In this document: positions 43,014 to 52,319 of the stretch, piece by piece
Numbering within the stretch: position 1 is the stretch's first letter
Layout: each line of letters starts with the position of its first letter
Origin: Spirochaetaceae bacterium
GTDB lineage: Bacteria > Spirochaetota > Spirochaetia > Treponematales > Treponemataceae
DNA length: 64,000 bases
Assembly (NCBI GenBank): GCA_017416145.1
Contig: JAFQDD010000011.1
Coordinates: forward strand, 1 to 64,000
Direction: 5' to 3'
Made by a program: the position numbers and the translations under genes
The notes under the pieces: model-generated
Database searches by the model: none
What the model was told of the DNA's origin: nothing
The model's input: the letters and a program-made list of their open reading frames with translations, nothing else

Positions 43014-44011
43014 AAAACTTCCTTCATATAAACTCTTCGTAAAAACCAAGCTAAAATTATTGTTATAATTCCAAATAACAATACTTCTTTGTGATAACTT
43101 CGGGTTACATTTTTTAGTTGATATGTTTGAATTACAGATTCTTTTTTTGTAATGGATTCCAAGGTTTGGGAAAGTAATGCCAAAGTATCAACAGAATAAA
43201 ATGCCCCTTGGGTTTCAGAAGATATTTCTTTCATCTGGGATGTGTCAAAGCCTGAATCTAAATAAGCAGAATATTTTTTTCCTGTATTTGGGTCTGTGTA
43301 TTCAACTGGAACAGAACCCCTTGTACCAATGGCAAGTGTATAAATTGCTATATTATTTTCCTTTGCAATTTTTGCCGCTGTTAGTGGATGGATTGACCCT
43401 GCGTTATTTTCTCCGTCAGACAAAAGCAAAATACACTTTTTGGGAGCCTTTGAGGTGATTAAGTGATAAACCGCTGATGTTATTCCTGTTCCAATAGCTG
43501 TGCCTTCTCCAAATTTCCCAAGTTGTAAAGCATTTACTTGTTGCAAAAACATTTCGTGATCCATAGTTGGTGGCACTAAAAGGGCAGTTTCAGAGGCCAT
43601 AGCCACAAGACCATAAGCTGCCCCGGAGTTTGATTCTGTAATAACTTTTACGGCTTGTTTTGCAGCTTCCAAACGATTTGAAGTACCTATATCTAAAGCA
43701 GCCATTGATGGACTTGTATCAATTACAAAGATGATTTCTGTACCCCGTGATGTGTACACTTTTTCTTGATGGGAAATCACTGGATTTGCAAGAGCCACAC
43801 AAATTAGCACAAATCCTATGGCAAAAAATACTTTTGCAAGATAAGATACAAAACTTAATACAGGATGTTTCCACTCAAAACTCTTGCCTTTCCAGTCAGA
43901 CATAACCAACGGAAATGATATTGTAGAAAGAATACCTAATTTTTTTAGGATAAGATATAGAGGAATTAGTAAAAGCCAAAAAAATGCTTGAGGATTTTCA
44001 AAAACTAACAT
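43010..44011 (-). CDS. batA: BatA-type von Willebrand A membrane protein
   Basis: A 333-residue protein with an N-terminal helix pair, a VWA domain (about 85-270) with intact MIDAS DTSPSM and SDGENNAG, and a C-terminal membrane helix (LLFGIITIILAWFL) at about 312-327. This is the standard BatA plan, with the VWA domain outside the membrane between helices. It lies in the run moxR, DUF58, BatD-like, batA, batB, a common gene order in which the MoxR AAA+ ATPase is thought to remodel or activate the VWA proteins. Its stop overlaps the batB start. Confidence 0.88.
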   Translation of the reverse strand: MLVFENPQAFFWLLLIPLYLILKKLGILSTISFPLVMSDWKGKSFEWKHPVLSFVSYLAKVFFAIGFVLICVALANPVISHQEKVYTSRGTEIIFVIDTSPSMAALDIGTSNRLEAAKQAVKVITESNSGAAYGLVAMASETALLVPPTMDHEMFLQQVNALQLGKFGEGTAIGTGITSAVYHLITSKAPKKCILLLSDGENNAGSIHPLTAAKIAKENNIAIYTLAIGTRGSVPVEYTDPNTGKKYSAYLDSGFDTSQMKEISSETQGAFYSVDTLALLSQTLESITKKESVIQTYQLKNVTRSYHKEVLLFGIITIILAWFLRRVYMKEVL

Positions 44012-44027
44012 ATTACCTCTTAAAAAA

Positions 44028-44978
44028 TTAAGATTTATTGCAGCTTCTTTGGTCTGCTAAAACTGTAAAAGCTTCGATTAGATTTTCCGAAAGGGTACTT
44101 CGTTCTACAAAGGAGAAAATTGCTTCTTCTTCTGTAGAGCCAGAAAATCTAATGTAATCACAGCGTTCAAGGATTGAAGAGATGTTATAAATTTTTTCTT
44201 CGATGGATTCTGGAAGTGTATCTTGAAAAATCTTGTTAATTTCAAAGAATATTTTTGAGGACACAACAGAATTAAAATTTTCCTTGAATCGTGTTGATAA
44301 AAATTGTCGAGTAATAATCGATAATTCTTTTGCAAAATCAGAATCACTATATTTTGCCGATTTTTTATTTAATCTTTTTATTTGTTTTATAGTTTTCTTT
44401 AAATTTTTCTTGGAAATACGTTTTTGAACTAAATCATTCCAAAGGGAAATAACTTTTTTTGTGTGAATTAGTAAGTAAATTAGTAAAGCCAAAAAAATTA
44501 TAAAAAGAAGAATAATCAAATAAACTAACCAAGTTGTACCTGGAATTAACAAAGGTGAAGCAACTGGGCGAATCTCTTTTTTTTGAGTTTTTTCGACGAT
44601 GGATTGCACTGTAATTGATGGAATGTCGATAGCAAAACTTGTGGTTAAAGTTTTTGAATAATCTGATAAATCAATTTTTGGTAAATCCAAAGCCCCAACT
44701 TTCCAAGGAATACAACTTGCTTGAAGAACATAACTTCCATTTGCTCCTGTTAAAATCATAGACAAGATTTCATAATCTTTGCTTTCTGGAAGTTCTATAT
44801 CAACTGTTAAATCATCAGTTAGATTTATATTTGTTGTAAAACTATAACGAATCTCTATAACATCACCAATGTAAACATCCTTTGGTAATACAGTTAAGGT
44901 TTCATTCATTAGAGTTTGTGCAAAAAAATTGGATAAACTAAAAAAAAGAAAAGAAATGCAAAATATTAACTTTTTCAT
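44028..44978 (-). CDS. Bat-operon membrane protein of unknown function
   Basis: A 316-residue protein with a signal peptide (KKLIFCISFLFFSLSNFFAQ), an extracytoplasmic beta-rich domain (about 25-145, resembling a BatD/immunoglobulin module), one membrane helix (LVYLIILLFIIFLALLIYLLIH, about 155-175) and a basic, helical cytoplasmic tail (about 180-316; KRISKKNLKKTIKQIKRLNKKSAKYSDSDFAKELSIITRQFLSTRF). That tail resembles the DUF4381-type proteins that accompany MoxR/VWA operons. It overlaps DUF58 by four bases upstream and lies just before batA, so it is probably part of the same complex. Confidence 0.7.
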   Translation of the reverse strand: MKKLIFCISFLFFSLSNFFAQTLMNETLTVLPKDVYIGDVIEIRYSFTTNINLTDDLTVDIELPESKDYEILSMILTGANGSYVLQASCIPWKVGALDLPKIDLSDYSKTLTTSFAIDIPSITVQSIVEKTQKKEIRPVASPLLIPGTTWLVYLIILLFIIFLALLIYLLIHTKKVISLWNDLVQKRISKKNLKKTIKQIKRLNKKSAKYSDSDFAKELSIITRQFLSTRFKENFNSVVSSKIFFEINKIFQDTLPESIEEKIYNISSILERCDYIRFSGSTEEEAIFSFVERSTLSENLIEAFTVLADQRSCNKS

Positions 44979-45862
44979 GTTCTATTCCTTAGTGAAAAAA
45001 AGCGAGTCAATACAGCGGCAGAATCATCTGATGTAGAAATTATTTGAGGAATAACTCCTCGTTTTATACAAATTGACTTCCATTTTTCAATTCTATCTTC
45101 GTAACTTTTTCTCCAAGCTCTTTTGAAGACTGGATGTGATGTTGGAAGTAATTTTGTTTTGTTGGTTTCTACATCCACAAAGGGAATGCAGCCTACTTCT
45201 GGTAATTCTATGTCGGTTCTGTCTGTGCAGCAAAGAGCCACTACATCGTGTTTTTGGGCAAGTCGAGCTAAATCAGCTTCGTATTTTGTTGTTCTAAAAT
45301 CAGATATTACAAAAACTAAGGCTCTTTTTTTGAGGATTTTTTGAGCTGCTTTTAACGCACCTTGCAAACTAGAACCTTTGTTTGTTTTTTCTGGCAAAGA
45401 ATCTAACTTTGTGTAAATCAACATAGAGTGATTTTTACCACTTTTTGGTGCACAAGAAAATCCAGTTTTGCTGTCAAAAAAAACAGCTCCAGTTGGACTA
45501 TTGTTTTGTTCTGCTGCCAATGTAAGCAAAGCCGCCGCTTCGGAAGCAACTTCTAACTTCGTTCTACCTCGAGAACCTGTCATCATAGAAAGAGATCGAT
45601 CTAAAATTATAAAAAGTACAAGCTCTTTTTCTTCATCAAAGGTTTTTACAAAGGGTTTTCCCATACGAGCCGTTACGTTCCAGTCAAGATTTCTAATATC
45701 ATCTCCTTGGAGATATTCACGAACGCCGCTAAATTCAATGCCCTGTCCGTGATAAATAGACCGAAAACTACCGGCTTTCATACCGTCAGCAATTCCCTTT
45801 GCAAGTAACTTTAGTTTTGAAGAACGAGCCTTTAAACTATCGTGGTTTTCTAAAATGTGCAT
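44975..45862 (-). CDS. DUF58 / VWA-like protein of the MoxR-Bat operon
   Basis: A 295-residue cytoplasmic protein. Its N-terminal half contains the DUF58 signature GQGIEFSGVREYLQGDDIRNLDWNVTARMGKPFVKTFDEEKEL. It is followed by a VWA-like fold with ILDRSLSMMTGS (MIDAS DxSxS) and VISDFRT. DUF58 proteins nearly always follow moxR and are presumed MoxR clients. The start overlaps the moxR stop and its end overlaps the next gene (ATGA), so translation of the operon is tightly coupled. Confidence 0.9.
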   Translation of the reverse strand: MHILENHDSLKARSSKLKLLAKGIADGMKAGSFRSIYHGQGIEFSGVREYLQGDDIRNLDWNVTARMGKPFVKTFDEEKELVLFIILDRSLSMMTGSRGRTKLEVASEAAALLTLAAEQNNSPTGAVFFDSKTGFSCAPKSGKNHSMLIYTKLDSLPEKTNKGSSLQGALKAAQKILKKRALVFVISDFRTTKYEADLARLAQKHDVVALCCTDRTDIELPEVGCIPFVDVETNKTKLLPTSHPVFKRAWRKSYEDRIEKWKSICIKRGVIPQIISTSDDSAAVLTRFFSLRNRT

Positions 45863-46869
45863 TATGGAACCGGCATTAAAGAAAGGATTTTATCGATTAA
45901 ATCATCTGAAGTAATTCCGTCAGCAGCAGCTTCATAAGAAAGCACTAAGCGGTGACGCAAAACTTTATTTGCAACAGCTTTTACATCTTCTGGAATTACG
46001 AAACTTCGACCTTCGAACATCGCATTTACCTTTGCACATTGACACAAAGCGATACTTGCTCTTGGAGAAGCACCAAAAGAGATGTAACGCAAAATATCAT
46101 CACGGTCTTTAGTAACCGCTTTGTTTGCCGCTTTTTTTCCAGTTTCAGGTCGTGTAACATTCACAATAGAAACAATGTATTCGATGATGGCATCATCACA
46201 AACTACAGAATCTAAAAGTTCTTGACATTTTTTAATATCACTTTCAGATAAAACTTTTTCTACATTGATATCTACTGCCTTTCCCTTGTTTTTTACAATT
46301 TCAACTTCATTTTTTGCATTTGGATAATGAACCATAACCTTCATCAAAAAGCGGTCTAACTCTGCTTCTGGAAGATTGTAAGTTCCTTCTTGTTCGATTG
46401 GATTTTGGGTTGCCAGTACGAAAAATGGTTTTGGAAGTTCGTAAGTTGTTTCTCCAATAGTAACTTGATTTTCAGCCATAGCTTCTAGCAAAGCTGATTG
46501 AACTTTTGCAGGAGCTCTGTTAATTTCATCTGCCAACACAAGATTTGTAAAAATTGGACCTTTTCTAACTTTGAAATTTCCAGTGGATTGCTCATAAATC
46601 AAAGTTCCAGTTAAGTCGGCTGGAAGTAAGTCTGGAGTAAACTGAATACGCTTAAAATCAAGTCCAGAAATATCTGAAACTGTTTTACAAGCCAAAGTTT
46701 TTGCAAGACCTGGTACACCTTCTAAAAGAATATGCCCTCCTGCTACCATTGCTGTAAGAATACCTTCAACAACTTCTTCTTGACCTACAACTCTTTTTGC
46801 AATTTCTGTTTTACAATTTGATATTAAATCTTTACACCAATTAAAATCGGTTTCTTTATTTTTTGCCAA
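45862..46869 (-). CDS. MoxR-family AAA+ ATPase
   Basis: A chaperone-like AAA+ ATPase of 335 residues. Walker A is LLEGVPGLAKT (about 52-62), Walker B VLADEINRAPAKVQSALLEAM, sensor 1 VLATQNP (IEQEGTYNLPEAELDRF follows, including the Arg finger), and sensor 2 GASPRASIAL. It is the first gene of the long minus-strand bat operon and is thought to use ATP to mature the VWA proteins encoded after it. It is divergent from the aminotransferase gene, with about 117 bases of AT-rich shared promoter region. Confidence 0.93.
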   Translation of the reverse strand: MAKNKETDFNWCKDLISNCKTEIAKRVVGQEEVVEGILTAMVAGGHILLEGVPGLAKTLACKTVSDISGLDFKRIQFTPDLLPADLTGTLIYEQSTGNFKVRKGPIFTNLVLADEINRAPAKVQSALLEAMAENQVTIGETTYELPKPFFVLATQNPIEQEGTYNLPEAELDRFLMKVMVHYPNAKNEVEIVKNKGKAVDINVEKVLSESDIKKCQELLDSVVCDDAIIEYIVSIVNVTRPETGKKAANKAVTKDRDDILRYISFGASPRASIALCQCAKVNAMFEGRSFVIPEDVKAVANKVLRHRLVLSYEAAADGITSDDLIDKILSLMPVP

Positions 46870-46948
46870 AATTTTCTCCTAAATATGCATAAAACCGTAT
46901 AGATTTGCAATATTTTACAGTATTTTTGTATTTTTATACATTGTATGA

Positions 46949-46976
46949 TTGACACAGCAACCTTATTTTTTATAGT
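46949..46976 (+). promoter_or_regulatory. Putative promoter of the aminotransferase gene
   Basis: A perfect TTGACA (46949-46954), 16-bp spacer and TATAGT (46971-46976). Transcription would begin about 46983, only about four bases before the ATG, leaving no room for a Shine-Dalgarno sequence. Confidence 0.5.
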
Positions 46977-46986
46977 ATAGCATATC

Positions 46987-48297
46987 ATGTTAAACACTTT
47001 AGCTCAAGAATTAAATGAAATTTTAAAAGACACTTGTTATGCAGATTTGTTCTCTGATATGGGAACACGTATGTTTTTTCCAAAGGGAATTATTGCTCAA
47101 AGTCAAGAAGCAAAAAAACTTGGAAAAAGAGCAAATGCTACTATTGGAACAACAATTAATGATGGACATCCAGTAATTTTACCACAAGTAAAAGAACAGC
47201 TTCCAGGATTAACTCCAGAAGAAAGTGTTTCTTATGCTCCAACTGCTGGAAATATTGAATTGCGAAAAATCTGGAAACAGAAAATGATAGAAAAAAATCC
47301 TTCTCTAAAGGACAAGATTTTTTCTATGCCTGTTGTAGTTCCTGGTTTAACAGCTGGAATTTCATATCTAAGCGATTTATTCTTGTCTGAAGGAGACACT
47401 CTTTTAGCTGGAAATCCATCTTGGGATAACTACGCTTTAGTTGTGGAAACAAGACGAAACGCAAACTTAAAACAATTTCCAATGTTTGTGGGAGACGGTT
47501 ACGAAGGCGGATTTAATCTTGAAGGATTCAAAGCAGCTGTAGAAGAAGAAGCAAAAAAAGGCAAAGTAAAAGTTTTGCTAAACTTCCCACAAAACCCATC
47601 AGGATACACACCAACAGTTTCAGAAGTTACTGAAATCTGTAAAATCATAAAAACTCAAGCAGAAAAGGGTACAAAATTCCTTGTTTGCTGTGATGACGCA
47701 TATTTTGGATTAAACTACGAAGAAAACCTTATTCCAGAATCTTTGTTTGCTTACGTTTGTGATTTACACGAAAACGTAGCTGCCGTAAAAATCGACGGTC
47801 CTACAAAAGAAGATTACGTTTGGGGATTCCGCTGCGGATTTATCACATTTGGTGGAAAAGGCAACACAGAAGAACAATACGAAGCTCTTGTAAAAAAACT
47901 TATGGGTGTAATTCGTTCTTCAGTTTCTTGTAGTAACACACCAGCTCAGTCAATTATGCTAAAAACTTTCCAAAGCGAAACTCTTGCAGAAGACAAGAAA
48001 AAATATCGTGATATTTTGGAAGGTCGCTACAAAAAAGCTAGAGCTTATGTAGACTCTCGAAAAGGTGATGAAGTTCTTATTCCACAACCATTTAACTCAG
48101 GTTACTTTATGAGTTTTACCTGTGTTGGAATTGATGCAGAAGAACTTCGCCTAAAACTTTTGTACGAATACGAAATCGGAACAATCGCTATAGATGCAAA
48201 ACATCTTCGCATTGCATTTTCTAGTTTAGACAAACGTGATATTGACGCAGTTTATGAGGCTGTGTACAATGCTGCACATGATTTGGCTAAAAAATAA
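46987..48297 (+). CDS. PLP-dependent class I/II aminotransferase
   Basis: A cytosolic fold-type I aminotransferase of 436 residues. Recognisable are NDGHPVILPQVKEQL and SYAPTAGNIELRKIWKQKM (N-terminal arm and substrate region), PGLTAGISYLSDLFL, AGNPSWDNYALV, NFPQNPSGYTP (the conserved Asn-Pro region), LVCCDDAYFGL (Asp that contacts the PLP nitrogen) and KIDGPTKEDYVWGFRCGFI with a Lys positioned for the Schiff base. The C-terminal FNSGYFMSF and LRIAFSSL complete the fold. It is probably an amino-acid aminotransferase but specificity is open. A hairpin follows the stop. Confidence 0.88.
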   Translation: MLNTLAQELNEILKDTCYADLFSDMGTRMFFPKGIIAQSQEAKKLGKRANATIGTTINDGHPVILPQVKEQLPGLTPEESVSYAPTAGNIELRKIWKQKMIEKNPSLKDKIFSMPVVVPGLTAGISYLSDLFLSEGDTLLAGNPSWDNYALVVETRRNANLKQFPMFVGDGYEGGFNLEGFKAAVEEEAKKGKVKVLLNFPQNPSGYTPTVSEVTEICKIIKTQAEKGTKFLVCCDDAYFGLNYEENLIPESLFAYVCDLHENVAAVKIDGPTKEDYVWGFRCGFITFGGKGNTEEQYEALVKKLMGVIRSSVSCSNTPAQSIMLKTFQSETLAEDKKKYRDILEGRYKKARAYVDSRKGDEVLIPQPFNSGYFMSFTCVGIDAEELRLKLLYEYEIGTIAIDAKHLRIAFSSLDKRDIDAVYEAVYNAAHDLAKK

Positions 48298-48298
48298 T

Positions 48299-49594
48299 TT
48301 GAAAAAACATATCACTTCTAATATAAAAAAAGCTGACAGCCAAAAAAACTGTCAGCTTTCATTTCTTTTTATTATCACACTATTACTTTCTTTGCTTTTT
48401 TCTTGCAAAAATACAGAGCCAGTGGTGATTTGGACTGATTGTCCAGAATTCGCAGCTTATGCAGAGATTTACAACGCAAGAAACGAAACAAAAGTTTTGG
48501 CAGTTTACAAAGAAAACCTCCTAGAAAGTTTTCCTCCTACCAGCGATGAAAAACAACCTGATATTATTGTTGGTTCTTGGCTTGAAAGTTTAAATTTAAA
48601 AAAATACTTTTTACCTCTAGATTATTTGCTTTCTGAATATCAACTTGGAAAAGATAGATTCTATTCAAAGCTTTTTTCTGTGGGATATTTTGACGAAAAA
48701 CAATATTTATTGCCTGTAAGTTTTAATTTACCTTGTGTAATGTTTTCTTCAGAAATTGATATTGAAATCCCGAACAATTATATGCTATCCCTTGAAGAAA
48801 TAAAAACTCTATCTAAGGATTTTAATAAAGTAAACAAATCAAATATTTATACAAAAATGGGCTTTGCTCCCTCTTGGAATAGTGAGTTTTTATACACAGC
48901 TATTAAGTTGAATGACGTGCATTTTTATGAAACAGATGGTGAAATTTCTTGGGATGAAGAATTTTTAGATGAAGCAATCCAATATTTACGCAAATGGACT
49001 ACAGAAAATAATACAGATACAACTTCAGAATCTGATTTTATGTTTAAATATTTGTACACTCCAGAATACAAATGGATAACCGATGAAAATGTTTTGTTTG
49101 CTTATTCTACCAGCGACGAACTTTTTTCCAATGCTGAAGAAAAGTTAGAAAAAATTGATTTTAGATGGCTTCAGCAGGACAATCTTATTCCCTTTGAAGA
49201 TGAAGTGATTTCTATGGGGATTTACAAAAAATCATCTAATATGAAAAATGCTGAACATTTTATCACTTGGTTTTTATCCGAAGATAATCAAAAAATCATA
49301 TTGGAAGAAATGAAAAACAAAAATTACGTTTCATATAAATTTGGGATTGCTGGAGGATTTTCATCATTAAAATCCATAAATGAAACAACTTTTTCTAGTT
49401 TTTACCCAAAATTACTTGGAAATATGCCACCAGAAGAAAATCTTTCTGAAATAAGTCCGTTGCCTTCAAAATGGCAAAGTCTAAAAGAAAGAGTTGTGGA
49501 AGTTTATTTACAAGATGCTGTAGATACAACAAAAGAAAATCCTTCAGTTTCTATGGATTCTTTGATTGCAGAATGGAAAAAGCAACATTATTAG
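48299..49594 (+). CDS. Extracellular solute-binding-like lipoprotein
   Basis: A protein of about 430 residues with a lipoprotein signal: hydrophobic FLFIITLLLSLLFSC, lipobox Cys about residue 40. The mature part (VVIWTDCPEFAAYAEIYNARNETKVLAVYKEN... PDIIVGSW... ISMGIYKKSSNMKNAEHFITWFLSEDNQKIIL) resembles the periplasmic sugar-binding proteins of ABC importers. No permease or ATPase genes adjoin it, so it may be a stand-alone envelope lipoprotein. The start is unclear: TTG 48299 lies just after the aminotransferase stop and ATG 48278 overlaps it; neither has a ribosome-binding site, and the first codons span a strong hairpin. Confidence 0.72.
   Translation: MKKHITSNIKKADSQKNCQLSFLFIITLLLSLLFSCKNTEPVVIWTDCPEFAAYAEIYNARNETKVLAVYKENLLESFPPTSDEKQPDIIVGSWLESLNLKKYFLPLDYLLSEYQLGKDRFYSKLFSVGYFDEKQYLLPVSFNLPCVMFSSEIDIEIPNNYMLSLEEIKTLSKDFNKVNKSNIYTKMGFAPSWNSEFLYTAIKLNDVHFYETDGEISWDEEFLDEAIQYLRKWTTENNTDTTSESDFMFKYLYTPEYKWITDENVLFAYSTSDELFSNAEEKLEKIDFRWLQQDNLIPFEDEVISMGIYKKSSNMKNAEHFITWFLSEDNQKIILEEMKNKNYVSYKFGIAGGFSSLKSINETTFSSFYPKLLGNMPPEENLSEISPLPSKWQSLKERVVEVYLQDAVDTTKENPSVSMDSLIAEWKKQHY
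48329..48359 (+). terminator. Hairpin at the aminotransferase/lipoprotein junction
   Basis: AAAGCTGACAG pairs perfectly with CTGTCAGCTTT around a 9-base A-rich loop, followed by a pyrimidine-rich CATTTCTTTTT. It looks like the aminotransferase terminator, but it lies inside the apparent signal-peptide coding region of the next gene, so it may act as an attenuator or control translation instead. Confidence 0.55.
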
Positions 49595-49657
49595 GATTAT
49601 AAATTAGGATTAAAAATTTCCTTGTAACAATATAAATTTAAAAAGGTTTACTAATTT

Positions 49658-51373
49658 ATGAAAAACAAAATAGCTCAATTATTATTTTTAGTTTTTTGTA
49701 TTTCTGTATTTGCAGAAAATCAAGATTTTATCAATGCTCGACAATTAGCAGAAAATGGATTTTGGAACGAATCCTTAGTTGAATTGAAAAAAGTGCCAAA
49801 ATCCCAAAAAAACTCTGATTATCAACTTTTGGAAGCTTTTGCTAAGGTTATGACAAATCAAGCTTCTGCAAAGGATGAAAAGTACATTTTAAATAATGCT
49901 TCCCTTGAAAATAAACTTATTTTGCTTTTGAAAAAACAGCAATATGATGAAGCAATTTCTTATGGTGAAAAGGCTTTAACAGAAACAAAATTGTCTGAAA
50001 ACGAAAAATATTTGCTGGGTTTGGCTTATCTTGGCACAGAAAAATACGACAAAGCAGAAAGTTTTTTAGGTACTGATTCTGTTTTTGCTCTTTTTTACAC
50101 AGCTTATTGTCAGTATGTTTTGGGAAAAACTTCTGAAAGTTATGAAAATTTTGTAAAAGTAACAAAAAACTATCCAGCCCATAGACTTGGTATCGAAAGT
50201 CATATTTATGCTGCAAAATGTTGCATTTTTAATAATGATTTTGAAAATGCTATTAGAGAAGGAAAGTTTGCAGTAAACAAAGCAACTGATTTATCTCAAA
50301 AAATCGAAGCGGCCTTACTTGTTGCCAATTTGTATCAGGAGCAAAACAAATCTGATGAAGCAATATCTTTGCTAACATCTATTTCCTCAACATACAACGA
50401 AAAAAATATTCCTGTGAAATTCAAAATTGCTGAAATTTATAGTTTGCAAGGAAAAATATCAGAGGCAAACTTAATTTACGAGGATATACAAAATTTTTAC
50501 TCTGGAACAGTTTATGCAGAGGAAGCAGCTTTTAAACGGGGAAAAATGTATTTTGATAACGAACAATATTTCCCAGCAAAAAATCATTTTACTTATTGCG
50601 AAAGCAACTTCCCAAAGGGCAATTTTGCTGAACAAGCCTTGTATTACAATGCAGTTTCTAGAGAAAACCTTGGAGAAATTGATGAAGCAGTTTTGCAATA
50701 TTTAAAAATTATTTCACTTTATGAAAATTCTTATTATGTATTTTCAGCCCACGAAAGATTGGCTTTTCTTTTCTACGAAAATGGCGAATACAATAGGGCT
50801 TTATCCGAAATCAGTTTTTTACAGGAAAACTATACAGAACAAGTGGCTTTTTCCACTGTAAACAATCTTAAACCACAGCTTGAGTTGTTGATTTCTGGTG
50901 AAGATGAGGATATGGTAGATTTGCTTCAACAATGGAACAAAAACAAAAAAGCTGAAACTTTAGACGGAATGAATGTGGGGATTCAACTTGCAGAAAAGTA
51001 TCTTGTTTCTGTGGAAGAAAAAGAAAAAGGCGTTGATATTTTGAACCAGATTCTTGCAAAAATCAGCGAAAATACCACATCCTATGAAAAAGCAAAAGTC
51101 GCTGCCAAGGCAAATACACTTTTGGGTTTGTATAATTGTATAAATGCAGATTATGTTTTGGGGTCTGAATATTATCTAAAGTCAGCGTCTTTTTATATGG
51201 GAATCAGTGCCGAAAGTGCAGCTGAATCAATGTATAAAGCAGCTTTGGCTTTGTCCAATGCTAGAAAATCCAAGGACGTGGAACTTGTTTACAATAAAAT
51301 GTCAACCTTGTATCCAAATTCCACTTGGACTGAAAAAACAGGTTTGATTTTAGAAAATAAATCAAAGAACTAG
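49658..51373 (+). CDS. Secreted TPR-repeat protein
   Basis: A 571-residue protein with a signal peptide (MKNKIAQLLFLVFCISVFA) and an almost entirely alpha-helical mature region built from degenerate tetratricopeptide repeats, for example YLLGLAYLGTEKYDKAESFL, AALLVANLYQEQNKSDEAISLL, AAFKRGKMYFDNEQYFPAKNHF and QALYYNAVSRENLGEIDEAVLQYLKI. It is likely periplasmic and acts as a scaffold. Such TPR proteins often work with outer-membrane or TonB-linked machines. It is followed within 22 bases by an outer-membrane-like gene and then exbB-exbD-tonB, so it probably belongs to that system. AAAGG lies upstream of the ATG. Confidence 0.85.
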   Translation: MKNKIAQLLFLVFCISVFAENQDFINARQLAENGFWNESLVELKKVPKSQKNSDYQLLEAFAKVMTNQASAKDEKYILNNASLENKLILLLKKQQYDEAISYGEKALTETKLSENEKYLLGLAYLGTEKYDKAESFLGTDSVFALFYTAYCQYVLGKTSESYENFVKVTKNYPAHRLGIESHIYAAKCCIFNNDFENAIREGKFAVNKATDLSQKIEAALLVANLYQEQNKSDEAISLLTSISSTYNEKNIPVKFKIAEIYSLQGKISEANLIYEDIQNFYSGTVYAEEAAFKRGKMYFDNEQYFPAKNHFTYCESNFPKGNFAEQALYYNAVSRENLGEIDEAVLQYLKIISLYENSYYVFSAHERLAFLFYENGEYNRALSEISFLQENYTEQVAFSTVNNLKPQLELLISGEDEDMVDLLQQWNKNKKAETLDGMNVGIQLAEKYLVSVEEKEKGVDILNQILAKISENTTSYEKAKVAAKANTLLGLYNCINADYVLGSEYYLKSASFYMGISAESAAESMYKAALALSNARKSKDVELVYNKMSTLYPNSTWTEKTGLILENKSKN

Positions 51374-51395
51374 AATTTATACAGCGAGGACAATT

Positions 51396-52262
51396 TTGAA
51401 TATTATTCAGAAAAAACATATTATTACTTTTTTAATTTTTTCACTTTTGTTTGTGTCACTTTATGCTCAAAATCAAGATGTGATTGTTTTGCCAGATATT
51501 TCCACAGAATTAACATCTGGAAATTTTGAGTTTGATGAAGATGCTATTCCAGATTTTTCTGTGGAACCTCTAAAAGAAGCTCCACAGAAAGAAAACGTAG
51601 AAATAAAAGTGCCAGAACCAATAGAAGAAAAACCTATTGTAGTGATAGAGGAAGTACCTTTTGTGGAGCCAAAAAAATCTGAAGTTGTTTTCAAAACTGG
51701 AGCCACAGTCGGCTTTGCTAGTAATTTTTTTGAAATTAAACCAGTTTTTGGCATTCAGTATTTTGGAGATGGATATTCACTTTTGGGAGATATAAATATT
51801 TCTATGGGTGGATATTCAGAGTCAAAAGAAATTAAAAAGCAATTTTTTGCTTTAGAATCTTTGGGATTTGAGGCAGTTTTTGAAATGCCAAAAGATTTGG
51901 AACTTGTTACAAAATTGGGAGTTCATTTTTTACAATCTAAAGTTTATGACAAAAACTTTAATTTTGCTTTCCCTCTTGCCATTAACATTGGATATAAAGG
52001 TTTTGCACCTTGGAAAATTTACGGTGAAATTGGGCAAAAGACTTTTAGACTTTTTGAAAACAGTTTTTACTGTGCTTTAGGTGGAATTGTGGATTTTTCT
52101 ATGTTTTCAAATAAAACAGAACTTCAATTTGGTAAAAAAATTGGTATCGAAAATACTTTGAGTTTTTCTACAAATCCAGAAAAATATCAAGTTTTGTTCA
52201 CATTTGATTATTTTATTAAAGAATCACCTTGTTTTTCTTTAAGCGGGATTTATAAGTTTTAA
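51396..52262 (+). CDS. Predicted outer-membrane protein of the TPR-ExbBD-TonB cluster
   Basis: A 288-residue protein with TTG start (GCGAGGA five bases upstream) and a signal peptide (ITFLIFSLLFVSLYA). After cleavage comes an acidic, Pro/Glu-rich linker (about 30-95, KEAPQKENVEIKVPEPIEEKPIVVIEEVPFVEPKK). Then comes a beta-strand-rich domain (about 97-288) with alternating hydrophobic residues and aromatic strand ends, finishing in an aromatic residue (LSGIYKF), typical of outer-membrane barrels. A periplasmic linker plus barrel could contact the TPR protein or TonB. I do not recognise a named family. Confidence 0.72.
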   Translation: MNIIQKKHIITFLIFSLLFVSLYAQNQDVIVLPDISTELTSGNFEFDEDAIPDFSVEPLKEAPQKENVEIKVPEPIEEKPIVVIEEVPFVEPKKSEVVFKTGATVGFASNFFEIKPVFGIQYFGDGYSLLGDINISMGGYSESKEIKKQFFALESLGFEAVFEMPKDLELVTKLGVHFLQSKVYDKNFNFAFPLAINIGYKGFAPWKIYGEIGQKTFRLFENSFYCALGGIVDFSMFSNKTELQFGKKIGIENTLSFSTNPEKYQVLFTFDYFIKESPCFSLSGIYKF

Positions 52263-52319
52263 TATTTTTTATAAAATACAATAAATAAATTTGCATAGAT
52301 GGAGGTTTTGATAAAAATT

